From: Bacteroidales bacterium
Lineage (GTDB): Bacteria; Bacteroidota; Bacteroidia; Bacteroidales; Marinilabiliaceae
Assembly (NCBI GenBank): GCA_017539645.1
Contig: JAFYCM010000054.1
Location: forward strand, 1 to 51,658
Length of the DNA stretch: 51,658 nucleotides
Reading direction: 5' to 3'
This document shows, piece by piece, positions 22,929-31,188 of this stretch; position 1 is the stretch's first letter, and each line of letters opens with the position of its first letter. Made by a program: the position numbers and the translations under genes. Under the pieces are notes generated by a model. That model was given only the letters and a program-made list of their open reading frames with translations. It was not told the origin of the DNA and ran no database searches.

Positions 22929-25916
22929 ATGGCAAGAATAAGTATGATTGGAATGGTCGCGAGATTGTTGCTACTATTTATAGCAATAATGTGTACGACA
23001 GAAACGATGGCACAGACGCGGACAATTACCGGTCGTGTGCAGAGCCAAGATGGCGAGCCTATTGTGGGTGCCAATATTATTGTATCGGGCACTACAAATG
23101 GTACAATAACCGACTTCGATGGCAACTACAAACTGCAGCTGTCGGATGGTGCAACAAAGATCATCGTAAAATTTATCGGCTTCACCACTCAAGAAATTGA
23201 ACTTGGCGCTGGTAATAAATACGATGTGGTTCTTATCGACGAAGCTACAGAACTCGGCGATGTGGTTGTAGTGGGCTATGGTACGTCGAAGAAGGGCGAC
23301 CTTACGGGCTCGGTGGCAAATGTCACCGCAGACGACTTCAACAAAGGTTTGGTGTCGTCGCCAGAGCAACTTATAAATGGTAAGGTTGCGGGCGTGCAGA
23401 TTATGTCGAACTCTGGTTCGCCGAGCGCGGGTTCATCGATAAAGATTCGCGGTGGTGCGTCGCTCAGCGCAAGTAACGACCCACTGATTGTGCTCGATGG
23501 TGTGCCCCTCGAAAATGGCGGTATCTCGGGCAATAGCAGCAACTTCCTCGCGCTCATCAATCCGGCCGACATAGAAAGCATGACGGTGCTGAAAGATGCT
23601 TCATCTACAGCTATTTACGGTTCGCGTGCATCGAACGGCGTCATACTTATAACTACGAAAAAAGGCGCAAAAGATAAACTGAACGTTAGCCTCACCACAA
23701 CACATTCATTGCAAGTGAAAGATAAGGTGGCAGACTTCCTCTCGCGCGACGAGTTCATCGACGTGGTAAGGAAGACGGGCAACGATACATATATAAACCT
23801 CATTGGCGATGCCGACACCGACTGGAACGACGAGATTTTCCGCGTGGCTTACGGCACCGACAACAACCTTTCTATAGGTGGTCGTGCGGGCAACGTGCCA
23901 ATCCGCCTATCTATCGGTTATTACAATCAAAATGGTATCCTCGACACCGACAACGCGCAACGCATTTCGGGCAACTTGAACGTAACGCCAAGCCTGCTTG
24001 AAGACCATTTGAAACTAACCTTTGGCGTGAAAGCTACATTGAACAAAAACCGCTTTGCGCCTACGGGAGCTATCTACTACGCATCGCGCTACAACCCAAC
24101 AATTTCGGTGAAAACTACCGATGTGTCTAAGGGCGCATATTACAATGGCTATACCGAAGGCGTGATTTCTGCCGGCGATAAATATCTACCAGAAAACGGC
24201 GCGCTCTTCAATCCAGTTGGTGTGATTGATCAGACGGAAGATGAAAGCACCATCAAACGCGTGATTGGTAACTTGGATGCTGAGTATAAGCTACATATAT
24301 TGCCCGAACTCAAGGCGCACGTCACCTTTGGCTACGACTTTGCTGAGGGTAAAGGTTCGGTGAAAGTCGACCCATTGGCAGCACAATATTATACCGAATC
24401 GGACGGCGTAGTGTCGAGCGGTAGAGATTATGAATATGGACCGCAGAAACTTACAAATGAGTTGTTTACGGCATATCTAAACTACAATAAAACACTCGGC
24501 GCCAACCACATAGATGCAACGGCTGGTTACGATTATCAATATTGGAAATCTACATCGCCATATTATGAAACCAAAACAGCACAGGGAGACATAATATCGA
24601 AAATATCGCGTACAGACCAACGCCACGTACTTATGTCGTACTACGGACGTTTGAACTACACGCTTCTCGACCGCTACATGGTCACCGCCACAATACGTCG
24701 CGATGGCACGTCGCGCTTCAGCGAAGATCAACGCTGGGGTACATTCCCGTCGGTGGCTTTGGCTTGGCGACTGAGTGAAGAGAGTTTTTTGAGCAGCGTT
24801 GATGCTATATCGAACTTCAAACTCCGCGCTTCGTATGGCGTCACGGGTCAGCAAGAGGGTATAGGTAATTATGCATATCAAGCTATGTATACGCCGTCGC
24901 AGGCTGGTGCTGGCTATATGTTTGGCGGTAAGGAAGTTGGCACTTTGCGCCCCGAAGCATACGTAGCCAACCTCAAATGGGAGACCACCAAAGCGTGGAA
25001 CTTAGGCGTAGATTTTGGCTTCATAAATAACAGATTGAATGGTAGTTTCGACTTCTACACGCGCAAAACAGAAGACCTTCTCGCCACCGTCCCTTCGGCT
25101 GCCGGTACGAACTTCGACAAGCAGATACTTACGAACGTTGGTAATGTGGATTCATACGGTTGGGAACTCAACATCAACGGTGCGATAATTCAAAACGACG
25201 ATTGGCAGTGGGATGCTACGTTCAACATGTCGTATCAGAGCCAAGAGGTGAAAAATCTCTCGATTGTAGAGAATGGCAAGATTACCTCCACGAGCGTTGG
25301 TCCGACCATAGATAGCTACTATTTCCAGCGTCTCACCGAGGGCAAAGCGCCATATATGTTCTACCTCTATCATCAACTTTACGACGACGAAGGTACGCCA
25401 ATCGAAGGTTGCTATGCCGACATCACTGGCGATGGACAGGTGAACTCCGACGACCTTTACCATATACATAAACCCGCACCCGACTTCATCTTGGGCTTTA
25501 GCACGAGTGTTACGTACAAAAAAATTACGCTCGCCACAAGTCTCCGCGCAAATGTTGGCAACTACGTATACAACGGCACGCAGATGAACAGCGGCGCACT
25601 TGGCACCATCACGTGGGCTTCGAGCCAGATACTCAACCTCAGCAAGAGCTACTTAGATACGCATTTCCAAGACCGTCAGCAACTGTCGGACTACTACCTC
25701 GAGAACGCATCGTTCCTGAAGATGGACAACATCTCGCTGTCGTACAACTTCGGCAAGGTGGCTAACCTCTTCAACCTGAACGCGTCGTTTATGGTGCAGA
25801 ATGTGTTCACCATAACCAACTACACGGGCGTCGACCCTGAAGTGCCAAACGGCATGGACAACACCTTCTATCCGCGTCCTCGTACATACTCACTTAGTCT
25901 TGGATTCGATTTCTAA
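22929..25916 (+). CDS. SusC/RagA-type TonB-linked outer-membrane transporter
   Basis: A 995-residue outer-membrane receptor. Signal peptide about 1-28 (TETMAQ), a carboxypeptidase-D-like domain (about 32-110: TITGRVQSQDGEPIVGANI), a TonB-box-like VVVVGYGT, the plug domain (about 120-235, KGDLTGSVANVTADD to ASNGVILITTKKG) and a 22-strand barrel ending in YSLSLGFDF. It would import oligosaccharides in a pair with the SusD lipoprotein encoded 21 bases downstream. The downstream GH53 and GH2 enzymes point to beta-1,4-galactan fragments as cargo. No extra N-terminal STN signalling domain is present, so anti-sigma-coupled control is unlikely. The ATG at 22929 is chosen over an upstream ATG (22884) because it directly precedes the signal peptide. 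Confidence 0.95.
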   Translation: MARISMIGMVARLLLLFIAIMCTTETMAQTRTITGRVQSQDGEPIVGANIIVSGTTNGTITDFDGNYKLQLSDGATKIIVKFIGFTTQEIELGAGNKYDVVLIDEATELGDVVVVGYGTSKKGDLTGSVANVTADDFNKGLVSSPEQLINGKVAGVQIMSNSGSPSAGSSIKIRGGASLSASNDPLIVLDGVPLENGGISGNSSNFLALINPADIESMTVLKDASSTAIYGSRASNGVILITTKKGAKDKLNVSLTTTHSLQVKDKVADFLSRDEFIDVVRKTGNDTYINLIGDADTDWNDEIFRVAYGTDNNLSIGGRAGNVPIRLSIGYYNQNGILDTDNAQRISGNLNVTPSLLEDHLKLTFGVKATLNKNRFAPTGAIYYASRYNPTISVKTTDVSKGAYYNGYTEGVISAGDKYLPENGALFNPVGVIDQTEDESTIKRVIGNLDAEYKLHILPELKAHVTFGYDFAEGKGSVKVDPLAAQYYTESDGVVSSGRDYEYGPQKLTNELFTAYLNYNKTLGANHIDATAGYDYQYWKSTSPYYETKTAQGDIISKISRTDQRHVLMSYYGRLNYTLLDRYMVTATIRRDGTSRFSEDQRWGTFPSVALAWRLSEESFLSSVDAISNFKLRASYGVTGQQEGIGNYAYQAMYTPSQAGAGYMFGGKEVGTLRPEAYVANLKWETTKAWNLGVDFGFINNRLNGSFDFYTRKTEDLLATVPSAAGTNFDKQILTNVGNVDSYGWELNINGAIIQNDDWQWDATFNMSYQSQEVKNLSIVENGKITSTSVGPTIDSYYFQRLTEGKAPYMFYLYHQLYDDEGTPIEGCYADITGDGQVNSDDLYHIHKPAPDFILGFSTSVTYKKITLATSLRANVGNYVYNGTQMNSGALGTITWASSQILNLSKSYLDTHFQDRQQLSDYYLENASFLKMDNISLSYNFGKVANLFNLNASFMVQNVFTITNYTGVDPEVPNGMDNTFYPRPRTYSLSLGFDF

Positions 25917-25937
25917 ACCGCTGATAATTATAATAAT

Positions 25938-27545
25938 ATGAATAAGATATATATACCAGCCATAATGGCTGCAACCATAATGAGCTTCAGTTCGTGCGAA
26001 GATTTGGACCAATATCCGCACGTGGAGACATCGGCTGAGGCTGTATACACGAGCGTAGCTAACTACGAGAGCGTGCTTGCTAAATGTTATGCGCTCTTCG
26101 TCACCACAGGTCAGCAGACGAGCGGTTCGAGCGACCTCTCGAGCAACAATGGTCAAGGCTATATACGTAACTACTTCAACCTGCAAGAGTCGCCCACCGA
26201 TGAACTTTTCAACACATGGACTTCGGGCGACCAAACCAAGGATATTACTTACATGACGTGGGACGCCAGCGACTCGTGGGTGGAGGATTGCTATCAGCGT
26301 ATATACTATAACATCACGCTCTACAACGAGTTCTTGCGCCACTGCACCGATGGCGAGATTTCAGGTTTCAACGCCGACGAGCAGGCAACGCTCCGCCAAT
26401 TCCGCGGAGAAGCACGTTTCCTCCGCGCACTCTGCTACAGCCACATTCTCGACCTCTATCGTCAAGGTCCGATGGTGACCGACGCCGATGAGGTGGGCGC
26501 ATACATACCTCAAGTGGCCGACAAAAAGACGCTCTTTGCATACATAGAGAGCGAACTGAAAGCTTGCGCCGACGAGATGGCTGCCACACCTACTTATGGT
26601 CACGCACCACAAGCTGCCGCGTGGGCTCTGCTTGCCAAACTCTACCTCAACGCAGAAGTTTGGAACGACGAGGCGCGCTACACCGACTGCGTAACTTATT
26701 GCAAAAAGGTTATCGATAGCAACTTATATAGCCTCAACGATAGTTATGCCGAACTTTTCAACGCCAGCAACAACCTGCGTACCAACGAGATAATCTTCCC
26801 ACTCGTGGTTGATGCTACATACGATATGACTTGGGGCGCTACTACATATTTAGTTTGCGGACAGGTGGCAAGCGATCATGCCGATGATGGTTATTCGTCT
26901 GCAATGTGGGGCGTAACCTCGGGCTGGGGAATGTTTCGTGTGTGCGGCGAGTTCTTCGATAAGTTCGAAGCAACCATCGACGACAGCCAGCCCGAAGGTT
27001 ACACGAGCAATGACACCCGCTGCAAATTCTGGTGCAAGAGTCAGTCTAAATCTGTAAATATCAACAACACCGAAGACCAATCGGCGGGATACTTATGCTG
27101 CAAATGGAGCAACCTCTACGACGATGGTACAACGGCAAGCAACACAGCCAATTACGGTGCGTCAATCGACTATCCGATGATTCGTCTTGCGGAGGTTTAC
27201 CTAACACTTGCCGAGGCGGTTTTGCGTGGTGGAAATGGCAGTTCGACAGCCGAAGCACTCAACCTCTTCAACCAGATTCGTCGTCGTGCATACGGTGATG
27301 ATAATCATGGCTATGCATCAATCACTCTCGACGATGTGCTCGACGAACGCGCTCGCGAACTCTATTGGGAATGCTCGCGCAGAACCGACCTCGTTCGTTA
27401 TAACTATTTGACTACTAATACATATTTATGGGATAGTAAAGGTGGCGTAGCTGGCGGCAAGGCTGTCGAGAGTAAGTATAATTATTACCCGATACCTGCC
27501 AACGAACTCACCGCAAATCCGAATTTGTCGAATGCCGAATACTAA
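25938..27545 (+). CDS. SusD/RagB-type glycan-binding surface lipoprotein
   Basis: A 535-residue lipoprotein (leader 1-18, cysteine at about 20 in FSSCEDLDQYP). The mature part has the SusD layout: helical TPR-like N-terminal region with the usual LRQFRGEARFLRALCYSHILDLY motif, a middle with AAAWALLAKLYLNAEVW, and a C-terminal DERARELYWECSRRTDLVRY followed by YYPIPANEL. It would lie on the SusC barrel and capture the polysaccharide on the cell surface. It is co-transcribed with susC (21-base gap) and followed 13 bases later by the SusE-like gene. Confidence 0.95.
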   Translation: MNKIYIPAIMAATIMSFSSCEDLDQYPHVETSAEAVYTSVANYESVLAKCYALFVTTGQQTSGSSDLSSNNGQGYIRNYFNLQESPTDELFNTWTSGDQTKDITYMTWDASDSWVEDCYQRIYYNITLYNEFLRHCTDGEISGFNADEQATLRQFRGEARFLRALCYSHILDLYRQGPMVTDADEVGAYIPQVADKKTLFAYIESELKACADEMAATPTYGHAPQAAAWALLAKLYLNAEVWNDEARYTDCVTYCKKVIDSNLYSLNDSYAELFNASNNLRTNEIIFPLVVDATYDMTWGATTYLVCGQVASDHADDGYSSAMWGVTSGWGMFRVCGEFFDKFEATIDDSQPEGYTSNDTRCKFWCKSQSKSVNINNTEDQSAGYLCCKWSNLYDDGTTASNTANYGASIDYPMIRLAEVYLTLAEAVLRGGNGSSTAEALNLFNQIRRRAYGDDNHGYASITLDDVLDERARELYWECSRRTDLVRYNYLTTNTYLWDSKGGVAGGKAVESKYNYYPIPANELTANPNLSNAEY

Positions 27546-27558
27546 AATTTAGATAACA

Positions 27559-29937
27559 ATGAAAAAGTACATATATAGTTTAGCTGCTATAGTGGCGCTC
27601 TCTGCCACGGCATGCGACGACGATTTGGAGCACTACACCGTCACTGGCCTCGAAGAGAGTGCGCTCACGCTAACATACGACAACCTCGTGCTTTCGGCTT
27701 CTACTGCCGACCAACCAGCATTGATAATGACGTGGACCGAGAGCGAAATAACGCTTTTGGGCAACTCAGAACTCAGCAGCATTGTGCCAGACGGCATAGA
27801 TAGCTACGTGGTAGAGTTCTCCGCATCGAGCGATTTTGCCAACGTGCAAGAGTACACGCCAACCTCGCAACCACTGATTTTGACTGGCAAACAGCTCAAT
27901 ACCATTGCTGTAGCTGCTGGCCTTGAGGCCGACAAGAAGGGTACGTTATACATACGTATGCGCTCGCAACTTGGCACCAATGCTAAAACTATCTACAGCG
28001 CCGAGCAGAGCATTGCAGTTACGCCGTATTCTATCGACTACTCGTATGCATTGATACTCAACAAGAATCAAGAAAATACTGGTAACCGACTCTATTCGTC
28101 GACGTCGAATGGTGTGTATGAAGGCTTTACGGCTGTGTCGGCTTGGGAAAACTGGTATCTGCAAGAGAACGATGGCACGGTTTGGGGTAACGCCGCTGTG
28201 GACAATTCGGCTTTCAAACTATCTACCGTCACCGATGGCTGCTGGAACTTCTGGTATCCTGTAAATGGCGGCTCGTACTTCGTGACCGTCGACACCAAGT
28301 CTAAGGAGTGGAAAGCTGTCAACATACCTACGCTGAGCATCGTAAATGGTCAAGATTCTACCAAGATGACCTTTGTGAAGGACGAAAATCGCTGGTTTGT
28401 CACCAAGCAGCTCGAAGCAGGTAACTTTGAGTTCACCTTCGGCTCAAGTGATGCGCTCTACTTCGATCACGTTACTGGCGATGCAACAGGCTCTGGCACA
28501 ATCGTTTCGTTCGGTGCTGCTGCTACCGATTCTACCGTTATTTATGGTGGTAAAGATGTTATTACATACAAAGCTGCAGCGGCTGGCGAATATACTATCT
28601 CGCTCTACCTCAACGACTTGAACAACTTGCATTACACCATCGTTTCTGGAGCTGCCGAGGTGGTTGAGACTCCGCCTACAAACCTCTTTATGATTGGTTT
28701 GAACGACGTTTGGAAATTTACCTATCCGCTCACCGTAAGTAAAGATGACGATTGGGTATTCAACGGCGTGTTTGGCGCTACGTCGTGTCCTTGGGGCTAT
28801 TACTTTGGTACTGAGGCAGAAAACTGGGGCGATGTATACAAAGCTGGCGATGGCGATGGTACAATCTCGGCTCTCGGTGCAGGCAAAGACAATATAACGC
28901 TTAGCGACATGGGTGTATATGTATGGAGCGTTGATACTAAGAATCTTACGTACACTCAAACTCCTGTCACGAGCGTTGCATACACCGGCTTCAACGACAA
29001 TTGGGATTTAGCAAGTATGACGCAAGCCGACGATAACTCGTCTATCTATTTCGCTAAAATTACGCTCGTTAGCGCTTCGCAATGGGGTGGACAAATAGTA
29101 CTCAATAATAATTGGGATTACAAAGTTGGTGGCTCAGAAGGCTCACTGCTCGACTTCGGCTGCCGCACGGGCAATATCACCGACGACAAGACGCTTGAAG
29201 CTGGTACGTACACATTGATAGTCAACTTCAACACTTGTACGTATGAATTTTCTACCGAAGACTACAGCGGCGTAGTGCCCGAGCCTGAACCAGAACCAAC
29301 CACCTCGGCCGACGACGCTATATTGGCTATGTCGCCTACTTCGGTTGCCTACACTGGTTTCGACGGCAATTGGGATCTACATGCTATGTATCAGTCGGCA
29401 TCGAATGCAAAACTATGGTTTGCCACTGTAGATGTGGCTTCTGGCGCAGAGTGGGGACCGCAACTCATCATCGATGGCAGTTGGGATAACAAAGTTGGCG
29501 GTGCAAGTGGCTACCTCTCGTCTACCACGGCCAACTTCACCGACGATGGTATGAAGGGCGAATACAGCGGTAAATATACCTTCGTAGCGAATTTTGCCGA
29601 TGGTACGTACTCATTCGCCGCAGCCACTGTCGATGCCGCTGTGACTGGTGCAACTCCGACGGAGCTCTACTACACTGGTTTCGACGACTGGGATTTGCAT
29701 GCCCTCACCAAGCAAGAAGATGGCACGTGGACGGCTACCGTCAGCGTAACGAATGGCTCGGAATGGGGACCGCAATTCGTCCTCGACACGGCGTGGGCGG
29801 TAAAATGGGGCGGCAGCTACGGCATCCTCTCGTCTACCAATACCAACATCACCGAGTTGAAAGGTACGTATGCCGGCACTTACACCTTGACGGTTGACGT
29901 TGCTAATGGTACGTATACCTTTGTAGCTAATGAATAG
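27559..29937 (+). CDS. SusE/SusF-like surface glycan-binding lipoprotein with three C-terminal repeats
   Basis: A 792-residue lipoprotein (cysteine about residue 19 in SATACDDD). After an N-terminal SusE-type Ig-like domain (about 25-150) and two middle beta domains (about 155-360 and 370-465), it carries three obviously related C-terminal modules at about 472-567, 595-690 and 702-790. Each starts with (S/L)xxYTGF, then NWDL or DWDL, contains SEWGPQ or SQWGGQ and NKVGG, and ends in GTYxF. A PEPEPEP linker separates modules one and two. Tandem aromatic-rich beta modules are typical of surface glycan-binding proteins; the conserved Trp residues are candidate sugar platforms. Compared with usual SusE-like proteins of about 350-500 residues, it is long because of the repeats. 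Confidence 0.85.
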   Translation: MKKYIYSLAAIVALSATACDDDLEHYTVTGLEESALTLTYDNLVLSASTADQPALIMTWTESEITLLGNSELSSIVPDGIDSYVVEFSASSDFANVQEYTPTSQPLILTGKQLNTIAVAAGLEADKKGTLYIRMRSQLGTNAKTIYSAEQSIAVTPYSIDYSYALILNKNQENTGNRLYSSTSNGVYEGFTAVSAWENWYLQENDGTVWGNAAVDNSAFKLSTVTDGCWNFWYPVNGGSYFVTVDTKSKEWKAVNIPTLSIVNGQDSTKMTFVKDENRWFVTKQLEAGNFEFTFGSSDALYFDHVTGDATGSGTIVSFGAAATDSTVIYGGKDVITYKAAAAGEYTISLYLNDLNNLHYTIVSGAAEVVETPPTNLFMIGLNDVWKFTYPLTVSKDDDWVFNGVFGATSCPWGYYFGTEAENWGDVYKAGDGDGTISALGAGKDNITLSDMGVYVWSVDTKNLTYTQTPVTSVAYTGFNDNWDLASMTQADDNSSIYFAKITLVSASQWGGQIVLNNNWDYKVGGSEGSLLDFGCRTGNITDDKTLEAGTYTLIVNFNTCTYEFSTEDYSGVVPEPEPEPTTSADDAILAMSPTSVAYTGFDGNWDLHAMYQSASNAKLWFATVDVASGAEWGPQLIIDGSWDNKVGGASGYLSSTTANFTDDGMKGEYSGKYTFVANFADGTYSFAAATVDAAVTGATPTELYYTGFDDWDLHALTKQEDGTWTATVSVTNGSEWGPQFVLDTAWAVKWGGSYGILSSTNTNITELKGTYAGTYTLTVDVANGTYTFVANE

Positions 29938-29971
29938 AAACGTATATATACATAGAAACTTTATCTCATGT

Positions 29972-30021
29972 TGAGCAAAGCGAAGGGTCTCGCTAAGCAT
30001 CGAGATTCTTCGCAATGCTCA
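29972..30021 (+). repeat. Interrupted palindrome between the SusE-like and GH53 genes
   Basis: The segment starts TGAGCAAAGCGAAG and ends CTTCGCAATGCTCA, giving an imperfect stem. It is clearly related to the longer palindrome at 33562-33612. It sits in the only long gap (121 bases) inside the PUL, so it could attenuate expression of the enzyme genes or protect the susCDE mRNA end. Confidence 0.6.
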
Positions 30022-30058
30022 TAATGATAACTACTTACGAATTTGCAGTAGAATACAA

Positions 30059-31180
30059 ATGAAGAATAGATTTTTTACCTACGCAGCAGTTGCTATGGCA
30101 CTCTTCTGTGCTTGCGATGACGAGTATAGCGACACCGACATAATTATAGCCAACCAGCCCGAGCCAACCGTGTACGACATGAGTGGTAATGTGCGCGGCG
30201 CCGACATCAGCTGGGTGACAGAGATGGAAGCTGCCGGAACTAAATTTCGCAATGTAGCTGGCACCGAAACAGATTGCTTCGAACTGATGCGCGAAATTGG
30301 TTGCAATGCCATTCGTCTGCGTGTGTGGGTGGATCCGTCTAACGGTTATTGCAATGCTATGGATGTGGCTCACAAGGCCATACGCGCCAATGCTCTCGGC
30401 TTGCGCTTGATGATTGATTTTCATTATAGCGACACTTGGGCCGACCCTGGCAAACAGTTCATGCCAGCTGCGTGGAAAAATCTCACCAAAGACGAGATTA
30501 TTGTAGCTATGAAGGAGCATACCACCAAGACTCTCACCATGCTCAAGAACCTTGGCATCACGCCCGAATGGGTGCAGATAGGCAACGAGGTCGGCAGCGG
30601 TATGATGTGGACTTGGGAATACAACTCCGATGGCGATATGCAGCGCACCGATGGCGCAACTTCGGGCTATACCGACACCAATTTCGCCGCATACATGGCT
30701 GCTGGTTGCGAGGCTGCTAAGGCTGTTTTCCCAAACATCAAAACTATTGTACATATACAAAACGCATTCTACATAGCTAATGCTCAGCATGTTTGTAATA
30801 TTATGAAGGCCAACAACGTCAGCTACGATATGATTGGCTTGTCGCATTATCCGAGCGAAGTTCCAGGTTCGTCGCGAGGTGCGGCTATGGGCATAACTAA
30901 TTGGAAAGGTGCTAACGATGCTGCAATAGACAACATAAAATCGCTAGCCTCTACCTATGGCAAAGAGGTGATGCTCGTGGAGTATGGCTACAACGTCAAC
31001 GAACCCGAGGAGGCTAAAAAATGCCTGCAAGACCTTATGGATCGCACGGCATCAATATCCGCATATAAAGGCATAATGTATTGGGAACCAGAATGCAACG
31101 GATGGAATGGATATTCGCTCGGTGCTTTCGATTCTGACAACAAACCCACTGCCGCGCTTGACCCGTTTTCAAATAAATAG
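30059..31180 (+). CDS. Arabinogalactan endo-beta-1,4-galactanase, family GH53, lipoprotein
   Basis: A 373-residue lipoprotein (cysteine about 19 in FCACDDE) with a GH53 TIM barrel. The GH53 pattern runs GADISWVTEMEAAG, LRVWVDPSNGYCN, MIDFHYSDTWADPGKQ, then the acid/base Glu177 in VQIGNEVGSGMMW and the nucleophile Glu308 in MLVEYGYN. It would cut beta-1,4-galactan side chains of pectin into oligosaccharides, probably at the cell surface. Its place behind SusC/SusD/SusE-like genes and 8 bases before a GH2 beta-galactosidase matches the known galactan PUL layout. The signal-bearing ATG at 30059 is unambiguous. Confidence 0.93.
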   Translation: MKNRFFTYAAVAMALFCACDDEYSDTDIIIANQPEPTVYDMSGNVRGADISWVTEMEAAGTKFRNVAGTETDCFELMREIGCNAIRLRVWVDPSNGYCNAMDVAHKAIRANALGLRLMIDFHYSDTWADPGKQFMPAAWKNLTKDEIIVAMKEHTTKTLTMLKNLGITPEWVQIGNEVGSGMMWTWEYNSDGDMQRTDGATSGYTDTNFAAYMAAGCEAAKAVFPNIKTIVHIQNAFYIANAQHVCNIMKANNVSYDMIGLSHYPSEVPGSSRGAAMGITNWKGANDAAIDNIKSLASTYGKEVMLVEYGYNVNEPEEAKKCLQDLMDRTASISAYKGIMYWEPECNGWNGYSLGAFDSDNKPTAALDPFSNK

Positions 31181-31188
31181 ACAACATA

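Noticed and set aside
24477-24881. Antisense open frames within susC, susD and the SusE-like gene
   Set aside because: All are shadows of strongly coding, family-conserved plus-strand genes.
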